Positions 10,167 through 22,656 of a stretch of 64,000 nt of DNA are shown here, one piece after another; position 1 is the first letter of the stretch; the number at the start of each line of letters is the position of its first letter. The stretch comes from Lucifuga dentata (taxonomy: Eukaryota; Chordata; Actinopteri; Ophidiiformes; Bythitidae), in the NCBI GenBank assembly GCA_014773175.1, contig VXCM01005479.1:1-64000 (forward strand). The letters are read 5' to 3'. A model generated the notes under the pieces. That model was not told where the DNA came from, searched no databases, and saw nothing but the letters and a program-made list of their open reading frames with translations. Made by a program: the position numbers and the translations under genes.

Positions 10167-12351
10167 AACATCTGTACATCGCTGAGACACTTTAAAATAA
10201 AACCAGACATGCTAAGATGCCACATAATCCCCCATACACAGGTGGGAGGGCAAAAGCCAAATGCTGGAACATGTCAATCAAATTATATCCCTATTGGTAC
10301 CAGCACAATGTAAGAGCATAATTGGCTCAAATTATGCAGCTCCACTTGAGAGTTTTGTGATTGCAAACTGTTAAGACAAATATACCCTTTGAAGTTCATG
10401 CAAGTCAGAGTAGGTGGCCAAAGCAATTTGGACTTCAGCTGGTTCAAGAGGGGTTATTACTTTAATTTAAGGGAGTGTGAAACAAAGAGCATTGCTTTTT
10501 TTCTGTCAGAATCAGGAGGCAGAGAAGATTTGTCACTAAAACCATTCCCTACAGAACAGGTGAATCATTTCAGTGTGATGGTTAGCATTTAAAGTTACAA
10601 ATCATCTAGAACTAGGCCATGTAACTTTAAACAGAAATGTATGTTAATGCAGCATTATTTACGTTGAAAGTAAAATGCAATTGAAATCACATAAAATAGT
10701 GACAAAAACATAATTAATGCTGAGATTGAAAAAAAAAAGTCAAGTAAATACATAAACAGATAGCCTGTCCATCAGTAGAAGGAAGATGAGAGGCAGACAT
10801 ATGGCAACATTTACTGAATAAGCAAAACAAATTTGTGATTTTAATACAAACAAGGAGATAATGTGAGCCCATGTGAACGTCATCCAGTGGTTATATGAAT
10901 ACAGTTAAGCTTTTAAATGAAGCATGCACAATTACACTGTGACATCTGTGAAGTATTATAATTTTATTCTGATTAATAGACACCAGGGGTACTATGGACA
11001 CATCCACTCCACTAACACTCCACATTAATTCCCTCAGGACCACCTCTTCCCATAAATCCTCATCCTGATCTAAAACTGCTGGATAGATGAGAGTACATCA
11101 GATCTATAAGCTGACTCTTTTCTTTTGCTACAATCTGAGCCATTGTTTTATAATTTAAGAGAAATGACACTCACATATGAAACTACAACGACATGTCAAA
11201 TGTCCACAAAGTACATGCAGCCATGATTGATTAATCTAGTATTTTCACAATAAATTGTTGAAATTTACCACGTCATCTTCCATGTCATCTTCCTAACAAT
11301 ATAGTTTTATGGATTGGAGTTAGACATTTATCTGCGTCATCGGCTCAATTTTTGAAGAGTTTTCAAAACACAAATATGGGAAAAGCACAGATCCAAGACT
11401 GACAATGACGACCACTAAGCACTCTGATGGACAATGCATGTAAAGATAGAACAACTGGTGGATAGGGGGATGAAGGAAAGAGTGAAGAGCAGAATTATTC
11501 AAAAGTTTGAAAAGTAGGGTGTGTCAAATTGGCTAGATAAGCAAAATGACTGACTGGTCAAATGACTGTTAAGTGTAAAATTAGCTGCCATGAGATTGTG
11601 GGATGTATAACTCACTAAGCTATAACCTGTCATCATGAATGAAGGCCAGACAGTTCATATTTGGTGCCAAATGTTCTTATCAATACAAGATACAGGAGCT
11701 CTGTGCATAATTGTCCTGTTTATCAGTTCTATTACAGGCCTTCCAGAGGTATAAAGCCAGGGCAGTAAATAAACACAGGCACTGTAGAGTTACAGTGCAA
11801 TATTCCATCTCACTTGATAGATCTTTAATAAACACTGCATCCCTCACAGAAAAGAATTATGCTATCTATTTCAGTGTCTTCCAGAGTACAACCTCTCCCA
11901 TATCAAACCAATTACTAGGAGAGCCTTACACAGACCTCTGTCAAATGCAATCATCATTTATTCCTCTAGCTGTTTGAGGATAAGTTTTACTGATCTGAGC
12001 TCAATGGTGAATTAATACTTGCAAAGTATGAGGAAAAACTAGAAATACACAGAGGAGAATCAATTTAGATACTAATAGAGAAATGTGAAATGAAATGATT
12101 GTAACGAGTTTTCACTTAAAACTGAAAACTTGTCAGTTCTCCACCCCACTGTATGTGAACAGTTAAGACATGGAAAGGTAAAGTTGTTTAATTCAAATCC
12201 AGCATTTTAGCTTTTAGAAAATACTATCCAGGTTATCATTCTGATTCATTGTTCATTGTTTAGAATGGCAATAAATATGTCTTTGCTTCAGGTTCGTCAC
12301 GCAAACGGACCACTTTGAGTGACACCTGACTTGCATGGCAGTAAGAAAAAC
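10165..12351. other. Unassigned stretch
   Basis: About 2.2 kb of AT-rich, apparently non-repetitive DNA. Open frames at 10389-10592 and 11711-11977 have no recognisable motif. No RNA gene, TIR or simple repeat of note. Confidence 0.55.
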
Positions 12352-12367
12352 TTTCCACAACAAGTTT
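12352..12367. repeat. Direct repeat, left flank of foldback insertion
   Basis: TTTCCACAACAAGTTT. It is repeated with one difference (TTTCCACAACAAGCTT) at 12625-12640, directly beyond the foldback. Confidence 0.8.
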
Positions 12368-12624
12368 CGATGAAGATGCTCAGTCATCCAGGCGGTAGAC
12401 ATGTATGAAAACTCAGTCAGGTCAATTGGATTTAAGTTTTTTTTAATTCTGAAATGTTTCACCATCCATCCAAATGGCTTCATCAGTCAGAAAATTATGT
12501 TAAATGATGATGAAAATGATGAAAATGAAAATTTTCTGACTGACAAAGCCATTTGGATGGATGGTGAAATATTTCAGAATTTAATAAAACTTGAATCCAG
12601 TTGACCTGACTGAGTTTTCATACA
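12368..12624 (-). mobile_element. Foldback retroelement remnant, possibly Penelope-like
   Basis: Arms 12401-12497 and about 12528-12625 are inverted copies: the left begins ATGTATGAAAACTCAGTCAG and the right ends CTGAGTTTTCATACAT. Between them is an AT-rich centre with ATGATGAAAATGATGA. The insertion is bounded by a 16-bp direct repeat (12352-12367, 12625-12640, 15 of 16 identical). Such a long duplication points to target-primed retrotransposition rather than a DNA transposon. On the minus strand the left arm reads in the style of PFGWMVKHF and ...STAWMTEHLHR, a peptide pattern I associate with the 3' end of GIY-YIG-containing Penelope-like elements in fish. That family call is inference from memory. 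Penelope-like elements are known for inverted, partially duplicated copies, which would fit. Confidence 0.55.
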
Positions 12625-12640
12625 TTTCCACAACAAGCTT
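12625..12640. repeat. Direct repeat, right flank of foldback insertion
   Basis: TTTCCACAACAAGCTT, 15 of 16 identical to 12352-12367. Its first base also closes the inverted arm. Confidence 0.8.
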
Positions 12641-13328
12641 TCCACATATAGCAGCAACTATTCCCCTTAGATGTCTTTTTTTTTGTTGTTTATGTAAAGT
12701 CTTTTTTGAAAATGTTGCCATTGATAAACTAAATATCGTTCCACCACAGACCAGAAATAGCAACACAAAAGACTCCACAAAAGAACATCAGAGTTCAAGA
12801 TTTAAACAATTTCACTTTCAAAACTGCAGGCAAAGTCATTTATCTACATGCTTTCCAGTGAATAACAGTATAAAAGAGAGGTGCTGATCTTTTGTTACAA
12901 TATAAACACCTTGAACAGCAGCCAAGACACTTCGCCAACGTTCAAGCTGGCTACCACATAGTTATTACTGATTATGAAAGTGGCTTGATGACGGTACTGT
13001 ATATTGACTGTTGTTGTAAGAAGGTAAAGAGAGAACGGCTTAGAAAGTGAGCAAAGTGATGGAAAAGAGGAAATGATAATATGAAGAGGACCACAGCAGT
13101 GATTACTGCCATTTGCTGGTAAATCCAGGTTTCACTGGTTTTCCAATCACAGCTGCAGCTTGGAGCTAAAGCAGCGCTGCAAACTGGGACAACTTCACAA
13201 TCCTCAAGCTCAGAAGTATTGTTATGTCTCTTGGGTATTATCTTACAAAGCCCATTATGATGCAGAAACAAACAGGAGACGCAGACCCTGAGCAGAAGTA
13301 ACTCTAGTGTGCATGCGTAGATTGTAGA

Positions 13329-13330
<2 letters not shown>

Positions 13331-13364
<34 letters not shown>

Positions 13365-13370
13365 CACACA
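13331..13370. repeat. (CA)n microsatellite
   Basis: Nearly pure CA dinucleotide, interrupted once by AAA around 13348-13350. Confidence 0.95.
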
Positions 13371-14780
13371 GTAGTTTAATCTGTGCAAAGATATGCATTA
13401 TCAGTACAAATCCCAGCGTGTCCAGGGATTACTGATGTGTGCATGCAGCTGTGCACCATTAAAAACAGATGTGACATCTTCATATAATAAATTCTCTAAG
13501 GCAGATAACGTGAGTACAGCAAATTCAGCAATGTCTAAACAAAACAGAAAAGCACCCAAACACATTCACCACAGAACCCACTAATGCTTGTAATTCTGGT
13601 GGATGTTCAGTGAATTAATCCCGCGCAGTCATAATCACTGGTGCTGTCACATGCATGCATTTGCTTTTTCAAATGTGAGCCTGGTCTGAAATGAGAGCTG
13701 GTGTTAGAATACTAATACGTTCACAAAACTGCAATGGCCACTCAGATTCTGCCGTTACAATTTAGCTGCTTTGATCAATAGCATTCGCAGTGCTAAGATT
13801 TTTATTTGTCACTCCAGTTTTCAAAGAACCAATCATCACAGACTTGCCCTTCTAATTGAGATATCTGATGGTTTCAAGCCATGTTGGAGTGTTGTTCATG
13901 CAGCCAAAAAAAAAAACAAAAAACAACTGAGCCAGTGTACATCCCTGTAAAAGATCACTTTCCTATTTGAAAATAACACTGCCACAGCCAATCAGACTGG
14001 CTTGAATCTTCATCTGAACACCTTAATTGCATATTTTTTTCAAGTCCAGTCAATACTTCTCTGTGAAAAGAGCCTCTGCTCACTGGAGAGTGAGCTATCC
14101 AAGTCATCTTGGCAGATCTGCTCTGAAACCCTTCTGACTTTCTTGGCTGAACCTCTGAAAGACTTGAGATTTTTGTAGGATGGCAAATCTGGGAAGGAAT
14201 ACAATCCTGAGGGTGACATACAGTACATGATCCAATCTGATACTGACACTGTTTTCTATTTCTTTTCCAGCTCTGAGGTTTGTTTTTATAACTTTTATAG
14301 AAGTACTACTGTACAGCTTGAGTGATGACCTTGAACTTCACAGTTACTTTCAAGAGTTTGGTTTTCTCTATTCCTTCTTCGGCATTTACAACATAATTTT
14401 ACTTTTCCCCAATCTGTGAAATATTCAATTTAATTAAGACACAAATCTCTTTTCAATTGTATTTTTGACATTTTTATGCTTTCATTTTACTTGAAATGTT
14501 CTTTCAACTAAAAAATATGGTCCTTAACACACTATTTCTATTTACTGTACAGTCCCAAAGCAAAGCATTAACAGGGAGATTAGCCATATATTAGCAGTCA
14601 AATACACCCACATGTGGCAGCATGAAACCACCCTCCTCTCTTTCCTTTTCCCATGTCTCCTCTCTCCCTGCCTCTGCTGTAAGAACTATGGTTATTTCAT
14701 TTTTAATTTGTTTTGTTTATTTTAAACCAACTTCCAATTGACTTACATCTGCCAATTACTGTCATTCCCTTTTCATCTGG

Positions 14781-14826
14781 TAAAAAAAAACAAAACAAAA
14801 AAAAAAAAAAANAAAAAAAAAAAAAA
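14781..14826. repeat. A-rich tract with single N
   Basis: A-rich run with C interruptions and a lone N at 14812, an assembly join inside a homopolymer. Confidence 0.9.
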
Positions 14827-15316
14827 CACAAGATCATCTCAGGGGTTTATCGACATAATAAACAAGAAATTTCATTCTTTACAAATCCACATCCAATCAA
14901 ATCCATATCCATATCCAAGTATTCACAGATGGATTACATATCAGTATGCAGCCTTTTACATATTATATGCAGAAGTATTTATGTGCTTTACTAACATGGA
15001 TGGATAATATCACCCGTAGGATAATATCAGTTTATAATGTGCTATATCCCTTAATGGCTGATTTAATCTAGCTTGATAAGACTGGTGAGATTGTCAGTAA
15101 CAAAATACAATATGTTTTCCATTTAAATGGACTGTGGCAGCTTGTGTGGGTGAAGTAAGATAATAGAGCAAGAACTTGGTTGTGATTCTGGATTAAGATT
15201 ACTGAAAACCACTTATTAACAACATGCTGCATTTTTGTAAAGTTAGTTGAAGAGATTAAGGGCTTAGTGAAATTATAATAAACTTCATATATATACACAC
15301 ATGAATATATATATGA

Positions 15317-15341
15317 ACACACACACACACACACACACACA
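15317..15341. repeat. (CA)n microsatellite
   Basis: Pure AC dinucleotide after a short ATAT stretch. Confidence 0.95.
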
Positions 15342-15603
15342 GGTAGGTGCAGTGCAGCATTTACTACTTGGATAAAGTGGAATTTCAATCAATGGTGAAT
15401 AATGTCCAGTCATTGTCCTTTTAACTTCTTTCAAATCATGTCCAGCTTTGCCATTCATACTGGTACTTATTAAAATGACCCAGGAAATGAATTGGAAAGA
15501 CAAAAATAGCTTCTCCAAGCAGGAAAATCATTTTGTTCAGGAAGTGCAGTCATTTTATTTTGTAACACAAAAAAACAGAACAATATTTTTTTAAATAAAA
15601 GTA

Positions 15604-15660
15604 CCCCCNCCCCCCCCCCCAAAAAAAACAAACAAACAAACAAACAAACAAAAAAAAACA
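15604..15660. repeat. Poly(C) with N, then (CAAA)n
   Basis: A C run broken by N at 15609, then A-rich CAAA units. Low-complexity, probably a poor assembly join. Confidence 0.9.
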
Positions 15661-16314
15661 TTATTACATGATTGTGCTAGTTCTTCTTAGCTTGGTTAAG
15701 TGATTAGTAAAGTCAGATTTAATGAGATTTTGAGCTGTCATGGCTGGAAACAGCACCACTGATGTTAATGATGGCTGCATTCCATTAAGTTGTGCTAGTA
15801 GCCATGTCAGCACAATATGGGGCCCTGACACCGCCATTTTTAAGTGGAATGCAGCCAACATTGACGTGCTTCTTTTGTTATGATGTGTCAAAAGATCTAC
15901 CATGAAAAGATCCATTATGCCAATGCTGCCACAACTGTGCGAAGCATTTTTGAAATAAATATCTATTATAAAGTTGATTTTGAAGAATCACTATGAATTT
16001 TAAGTATGTTGATGCTTCATACTATTTAAATTTGTCAAAATTTTTCCAAACTCTAACCTGTCTCAGCCTTCACCTCAGATGGGTTTCTGCAGTTTGCTTT
16101 GAAGCAGAGGAATGGGACTGCTACCTTTTAAGAGACTGTTATATATTTTTTGAGCTAAAAGTGTGAATATATACCAATAAGAAACTTGCAATGGATGCTA
16201 TTCCTACAATGTTCTAGACCACTGGTGATCTTAAATTGTTGATATTGCTGTATGGACTTCTAGGTGCCACTTCTGCTCTTAAATTTGATGTGAGCTGTCT
16301 ACTATTCATTCTAG

Positions 16315-16360
16315 AAAAAAAAAAAAAAAAANAAAAAAAAAAAAAAAAGAAAAAAAAAAC
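16315..16360. repeat. Poly(A) with single N
   Basis: A homopolymer with N at 16332 and one G at 16350. Confidence 0.9.
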
Positions 16361-16809
16361 ACTACATGAACACTGACAAAAGTGTTGAAGCATTTACATT
16401 AAATGTGTTTGAGAAGTCAGAAGGAATGAAGCTGCATTGGTTAAATGAAAGAAGAAATTAAGCAGCAGGCATTTTTCTTAAATTGGACATTGGAATAAAC
16501 CCTAATATGTCATCACTGTGACTCGAGATGACACCTCAGCGGTCATTAAGTAGACAAATGATGGTCTGAGCTCTGCAGACCTTAGGCTGCTGGAAATATT
16601 GCAGGTTGTAGAAAGAAAGAGGACAGAAACAAAATCAGAAACAGGCAGAAGGAAAAGTAGGAGGATTTGAAGCAAATTATGAATGAAGTTATAGAAGAAA
16701 AGGACAGAAAGAGAAAAGAATTGTACAGGAAGAGAGACAGAAATATGCACAAAGGCAAAGAGGCTAAGACACAAAAAAAGAAAGGTCATTTTCTAATCTG
16801 TCCTGGGTT

Positions 16810-17140
16810 GCACACCGGTGATCTTACATGTTTGAGCCCATTAAATACAACCCACATACATGTTACATTACCTCCAACCACTGTCCAAACATACTACTGG
16901 AGCAGTAAATTTTAGATTTGTTTTTCCTACCTTCCAGGCAGACGCTGGTTTCAGTTCATTCTGGTATTATCCAGTGTTGTATATTAAAATTCAACTTGTA
17001 GAGACTTGAAACATGCTTGAGATAAGTAATCCATCACAGTTAACCAAATGTCTTTCTTATTTTTTGTCGAAGTTACTTAATTTAACCAGTCCGACACTGA
17101 GCCACCAGGGAATATAGTCCTGGGAGAAGACGACAAAATC
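16810..17140 (-). mobile_element. Family X element, copy 2 (partial, inverted)
   Basis: Reverse complement of the right-hand half of family X. It contains ACATGTTTGAGCCCATTAAA TACAACCC near its outer end, then CCTACCTTCCAGGCAG, TCAGTTCATTCTGGTAT, CAACTTGTAGAGACTTGAAAC and AGTAATCCATCACAGTTAAC in the same order as the complement of copy 1. It ends at GGGAATATAGTCCTGGGAGA, matching the middle of copy 1. The other half and its terminus are missing, so this copy is truncated. The outermost GGACCATAC motif is also decayed here. Confidence 0.75.
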
Positions 17141-19109
17141 TGATATGCAGAGTGCTTACTTCAAGAGACTGACCTGAGTACATGTTGGGACAATCACCAG
17201 AGAAGGTAGAAGTGCTTTCACAGAATAGTGACATGAGTAAATTGGACTATAAGGAATTATCAAAATGTTTAAATATTATGGTAATTAAAGTTCTTATTAA
17301 TGCCTAGTGAGGAGAGGATTTCCACACACATTGAAATCCAGCTATGAATCTATTTTACAGCATTCCAGCACAGACATACAGTATTTTGCAGTAAATGTAT
17401 AGATAGTTTCCACTGTATTTGAAGCAAATGCATTTGTTTAGCATATTCACTTTGGATGTTGTAAACTTTTTTTTTTTAATTGTTATTTTACCCAAACAGT
17501 AAATATCCATAAGGGGAGAAATTTTTGAACATGCACTTTCAGCAGGAAACCTACTGTGTTAGTTTGGGTATGATGTATAAGTTCATATGTATGTGTGAAT
17601 GTCCGTGTGTTTTTGCATGACTGTGACTGTAATCATGCTTTTCCCAGCAAAAACTACAATTAGTTACATACAATTCATACAATTAGTATGAATGTCTCCC
17701 CATAAGTGTGTTTTTAATGCATAATTCAGCAAATATATACAATCTTTTTGGTATTTGCATGTGTTAGTTGATGCCAGTGATAGAAAAGAACATGAGGCAA
17801 TTTATAAAATCATGCCATGCACACACCTAAAAGCTTTCATTCCTTTACCTACTATATTCCACTGCACAATCAAACTCATCATTTTTAAGGAATTTATAAG
17901 ACTTAAGAACTTGTACACAGACTTTGTAAGAGGTTTATTTTCTCATGCATGCCATAGATTTGACTCGACTGTTCAACTTAACCACAATTATTTCAGGAAG
18001 TCTTTTCCATTAGGGCTCCACAAGGTGCCAAAGAATCACACTGAAAAAATAACTTTTTTTCACCCACTCCCAAAGAGCCCCCAAAAGGCCTGTAAGAAGA
18101 GTAATTACTTTGCCCAGAGGAAGTGATATCCACACCTATCACAGGTACAGTTCTTAATGCTGCCACTTACTACACTCCTGCTGTTTTCTATCAGTCCAGA
18201 TATAGTACAGTTGTATTTTTTTGCACAGTCCCACTGCCAGAGGAAATTAACTGGAAGGCCAATGCCAGTTTGAGCTTTATTATAGATTTTGTTGAAACGT
18301 AGTGGAAGGGTGGACTCTGGACCAAGGAAGAACCCATTTAATTTTAGCATAGGTCAGAATGTACCGACACGATGCACCTCAGTGTGTACGCTACACTGGA
18401 TGAACTCAAACCCACTGGTGAGTTTTTCATTGATGAAGCAGATCTAACTAAAACCTCATCAGGGGAAACAATCACTGTTATACAAGATACCTGATTTTAT
18501 TTAATTAAAAATCAATAAGCTTGCATTCACAGCTTCCACTTACATCCTTTTGAACACAAGTCAGGTTTTAACTTACTGAACTAAGCTTAGTTAAAAATTA
18601 AGTGCTTCATGGTCTATTTGCAGGACATCTGAACTACAGAGAGAGAGGTATCTTCTATAATGGCCGTATCCAAAAAAAAGTCTTTGGGAGTGACAGCCCA
18701 CAATAAATCTCATTTCAGGGACAAAGAACATCTTCACTCTGCTAAAATGTCACCTTATATTGCCAGCAGATAATCATAGATGAGACATAATCTGAAAAAA
18801 AACACGAGCTTTCCCCGTCAAATAGAATGAAACTCACATTTACTGGTATAACAGTCACTTGCTGAGCAGAGAATAAAATTAACTACCTATGATTGTCAAC
18901 TGTTTATTTATTAAAATGACCCCAAAGCTTTGACTTGTTCTGAGTTACGTGCATAAAACTGAGAACACCAAATTAAATATGATAACTTATTCTTCTTCTT
19001 ATCACCTCTAATCCTTTGTTGATTTTAATCTCCTGATACAAAAATCCCCTTATATCTGTTTGTGTATCTGTGTATGCTTGTGGTATATCCTTGTGTATGG
19101 GTCTCACTA
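17141..19109. other. Unassigned stretch
   Basis: About 2 kb of AT-rich sequence. The 123-codon plus frame at 17755-18126 has no recognisable domain and no codon bias that I can judge. I see no repeats of note. Confidence 0.55.
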
Positions 19110-19440
19110 CACATCAAATATATCAGCCTCAAAATTGTGGATGACTTTCACTACCTTGGCAGCCTTCATCCCTCCAAAGCCGACACTGATGCAGAAATAC
19201 ACCACAGCATAAGCTCTGCCAGTGGGGTTTTGCCAGACTCCAAGGAAGAGTCTTTTGTGAACCATGACATCCAGGTGAAGAGCTGCCTGTTTACAAAGCA
19301 GTTGCTCTTCCCACTCTAGTGCAAAGACACACAGGCCTAGATCAGCAAACAAAAGGCAGATTAAGCACCTGGATCCCATTACCAAAGATAGAATCCTGCA
19401 TAGAAAAACATGTGCATTAGGAGAAAAATGGCAGAGGTAC
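19110..19440 (+). pseudogene. Degenerate LINE reverse transcriptase, thumb region
   Basis: The plus frame open up to 19319 contains LKIVDDFHYLGSLHPSKADT followed by DAEIHHSISSASG. This is the V-DF-YLGS----(D)AEI--RI--A segment found after the catalytic domain in many LINE reverse transcriptases. After a frame change the next piece reads LPVYKAVALPTLVQRHT, in the position of the usual VY-AVV-PTLLYG-ETW block. So the copy has at least one frameshift and is not functional. It is a different subfamily from the fragment at 1-96, judging by the YLGS block as I know it. Boundaries on both sides are unclear. No poly(A) tail or target duplication was found. Confidence 0.65.
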
Positions 19441-19623
19441 AAATATTAGTAGAAGTGAACATCATCTGCGTCTCGTTCAACATCATCAAACAATATATGC
19501 CATTATACAGAGCAACGTGATCAGGGTCTTAAGCAAATCTTGTTATCGGCTGCGCTGCTGCAAAGATGCAGGGCTCTAAAGATCAGAAAGAGGGGTTAAA
19601 ATTTAATACATCACCAAATAATA

Positions 19624-19625
19624 CA

Positions 19626-19665
<40 letters not shown>

Positions 19666-19670
19666 AAAGA
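19624..19670. repeat. (AAAG)n microsatellite
   Basis: At least ten AAAG units on the plus strand, ending in AAAAGAAAAAG. Confidence 0.95.
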
Positions 19671-20049
19671 AAAAGCAAAAACTAGAATTATAATTTATGA
19701 TGCTAAATGTGAAGACTCTCACATTGCTTGTTGTTTTATTCTAGCAAACTTTCTCTCATTAATTCAGTATAGCACCTATAACGTTAAGATACAAAATATT
19801 TCCATATCTGTCTTTGTATTCGTCTGCCTAAAAGGTCTTCGTTTGGCCTTCATGATTTTATATTATTTACTGTACAGTGAAAAGCATCTATTCAGACACT
19901 GTGATCTAGAGCTCCTTTGGCTTCAAAATGGATGAAGAGGAAAAATCTTCTATCTACAGGCTTTCCAGCATTATAAGCACAGATGGACTCGGTATCCAGT
20001 CTGAATCTTGTTAGTGTGTATTTTCGCCGTTTCTCAGTTTCTCAGTCTG

Positions 20050-20539
20050 TTTTTTTCTCTCCTGTTGTTTCTTTTTTTGTTGTTGTTCAAGTTGGGACTT
20101 TTATGGATCTCATAACGTTTAAAGAGACATATGCTTTTTTGTAATTTTTCTCTCATTTGTATAGTCTAAAATTGTCGGAAGTGTGTGTAGAACGTTGCCG
20201 AAGTTGAAAAACTTGAGGTTTGGACTTATAAAAATGCACCCATTCAGCCAAACCAATAAGTCCTGAACTGCTCTGAATGCTTTGTGTTTGCTTCACCCTT
20301 TATTTCTGTAACAAGTTTATGACAACATAAGACACCCACAAAGTGTGAGGCTAGTGAGCAAGTATTTGGCCAGCCTTTGTGTTTCCCAGTCTGTGAGTGT
20401 TGCCAGTCAGAACAGAGTGGGCTTTTCAGAAGGGCCCTTAAAGAGACAGTACCTAAAACTGCCTATTTTCACTTAGTGTGCACACTGGTGCTACAGCAGA
20501 AGAGAGCAGAAGTGGATCAATGAGTTTTCTTTTGCACAC
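20050..20539. repeat. Possible dispersed repeat upstream of family X copy 3
   Basis: Blocks such as AAAGAGACATATGC, GGGCCCTTAAAGAGACAGTA and CTACAGCAGAAGAGAGCAGA resemble a repeat I have seen in other teleost sequences, but no terminal structure is visible and the family is unknown to me. Low confidence. Confidence 0.3.
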
Positions 20540-20541
20540 TA

Positions 20542-21140
20542 AAGGACCCTGTCACCCATTTTGCATGTTTGAGCCTAATATATTCAATTTTCATTCACGT
20601 AAGGTTACTGACAATCATTTCCCAAAGGATAAAACTGTATTTCAGCTTTCCTGACATTTTACAAAATCTCTAAATCTTTCAAAATCAAATGTTCAAGTGA
20701 CACACCCACCTTAAAAATCGATGTTTCACCTGCTAACAGTCATGAAGTATGAGGTATGAACTTATGAAGTCATGGTCAGTTAAATGTTTCAATAAATGCA
20801 GGTCTTCTTTTGGGACTATATTCCCCAGTGGAGACATACATTCACTCTTCTCTTTTTATTGCACTTAATGCTGAAATTACAAATCTTCAAAACAAAAACC
20901 TGAATACACGTGTTGTTTGTGATGATGGATTATCTATCCCAAGAACGTTTCAAGTATCAACAAGTTGATTTTAATAGCATACCAGAATGAACTGAAACCA
21001 ATGGCTGTCTGGAAGGTAGGAAAAACATTTTTAATTCATTGTTCCAGTAGAATGCTTTGGGAAATGATTGCCAGTAACCTTATATGTATGAAAATTGAAT
21101 ATATTAGGCTCAAACATGTAAAATGGGTGGTATGGTCATT
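20542..21140 (+). mobile_element. Family X long-TIR element, copy 3
   Basis: A 599-bp copy with ends AAGGACCCTGTCACCCATTT TGCATGTTTGAGCC and, at the right, AGGCTCAAACATGTAAAATG GGTGGTATGGTCATT. It is flanked by TA at 20540-20541 and TA at 21141-21142, a candidate 2-bp target duplication. The interior keeps the same landmarks as copy 1: ACCCACCTTAAAAATCGATG, GGGACTATATTCCCCAGTGG AGACATA, GATGGATTATCTATCCC and GGCTGTCTGGAAGGTAGGAA. There is no transposase frame. The long inverted ends, lack of coding capacity and several copies argue for a MITE-type family mobilised in trans. Confidence 0.82.
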
Positions 21141-21813
21141 TAAAGCCTTGAAAAGATTTCAAAATAGACCTCTGAACAAAAGCAAAAAGATGAAAATTTC
21201 TGTAATATTGTTCACTTTAAGCACAAGATCCCCCAACTGAATCTATCCAGCGCAATGTTCCTTCATTTTTTGGTCTAAATAAAAATCATTAAAATTAGGA
21301 GAAACCCTTTGAGCAGCTCATCAAAACACCCATCTGATACAGCAGATGAACCCTGGCAATTCTGAGCATTTAATTCTGTCAACATGATTACATTTTAACG
21401 GCCCAAATGGACTGAAAAATAACATAATAGTTGCTCTATTTGTTCGTGACCTAGAGATCTGAACATTTGTTACAGCTATTTAGACTTTGCCTATTTCCCT
21501 GTCAGGCTCATTGACTCCTTTTCTTCCAGCTTTCTATATAAGATAGAACGTTTTTGGATGTGGAAGGTTGCTAATAAATAAATAAATGCTACAAATTTAA
21601 ATTTAATACAGAATGTTTACTGGAAAAAATTATCATGCTGGAACTTGAATTAATGCCAATAGATGATGATGATGATGAAAGTGTTTGTACAGTGTTATAG
21701 TCTCCAGGATAGATGTTAGCAAAACTGTTTCAATACATTCTCACAGCAACTTAACCACTAACACAATGAAGGAAAAAGAGAACTCTATTATTATTATCCG
21801 ATTTCATCACGAT

Positions 21814-21879
21814 CAGCAGCAGCAGCAGCAAAAAAAGCAAAAAAAAAAAAAAAAAAAANAAAAAAAAAAAAAAAAAAAA
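21814..21879. repeat. (CAG)n followed by poly(A) with N
   Basis: Five to six CAG units, then A-rich sequence with a lone N at 21859. Confidence 0.92.
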
Positions 21880-22156
21880 CAGCTTACTTTCTTCAGCACG
21901 AGCACAGCACTCTGACACTGTTGGATCAAAGTATTGCCTACAACTCTCTACTTGAAATCAGGTGCAAACAGGGCTGGAAAATCTACCGGGGAGCCACAGC
22001 TCTCAGTTCTCTATCTCCTCCTAGTGATTCCATTACAGAGCTCAGGACTTAATAGAGCTGATGCAGTTCCCACCCAGAGGGGGTAATGAAGTGACTGAGG
22101 GTTGACCGTCCCTGACCAGCGACAAGACAGCAGGTGTGGGCTGCAGAGTGTGAGAG

Positions 22157-22159
<3 letters not shown>

Positions 22160-22213
<54 letters not shown>
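22160..22213. repeat. (GT)n microsatellite
   Basis: Pure GT dinucleotide preceded by GAGAGAGAG. Confidence 0.95.
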
Positions 22214-22216
<3 letters not shown>

Positions 22217-22355
22217 GGGCTGTCTGAGAACGGACTGGGCATCTAACCACAGATCTAGATCAATTAAGTGGTCTAATAGGTCCCCAATCTGTTAGCAATA
22301 AAGATTCTCTGGTTCACCCCTTTTATCTGTCATCTTTACTGCCACTACACTGCCA

Positions 22356-22359
<4 letters not shown>

Positions 22360-22413
<54 letters not shown>
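22360..22413. repeat. (CT)n microsatellite
   Basis: CT dinucleotide with a single GT interruption near 22401-22402. Confidence 0.95.
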
Positions 22414-22614
22414 AGCACTACATTTACACTCCACGCATCTTGGTAAATGGTAATCAATGTCTCACAACGGTGGGCTGCTTCATTTAAACGATATTTTTCA
22501 GGAGGACTGTGTGTGTGAGGGAGACAAAAAGAGGAATGACAGACGGAGAGAAAGAAAGAAAAGGAGAAACATCCACATATCAGTATTTTTTTTTTTTTAA
22601 TGTGTAAGGTTTCT

Positions 22615-22619
<5 letters not shown>

Positions 22620-22653
<34 letters not shown>
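22620..22653. repeat. (GT)n microsatellite
   Basis: Pure GT dinucleotide. Third tract within 500 bp. Confidence 0.95.

Positions 22654-22656
<3 letters not shown>

Larger units (their letters stand above)
12641..16809. other. Unassigned stretch with simple repeats
   Basis: Holds CA repeats (13331-13370, 15317-15341), an A-rich tract with an N at 14812, a C run with an N at 15609 followed by CAAA units (to about 15660), and a poly(A) with an N at 16332. The 138-codon minus frame at 12972-13388 starts inside a CA repeat and has no motif. Nothing else is recognised. Confidence 0.55.

Noticed and set aside
12972..13388. 138-codon minus frame
   Set aside because: It starts within a CA repeat (alternating Cys/Val) and continues without any domain pattern.
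17755..18126. 123-codon plus frame
   Set aside because: No motif, and no start context or splice evidence. Chance in AT-rich DNA is adequate.
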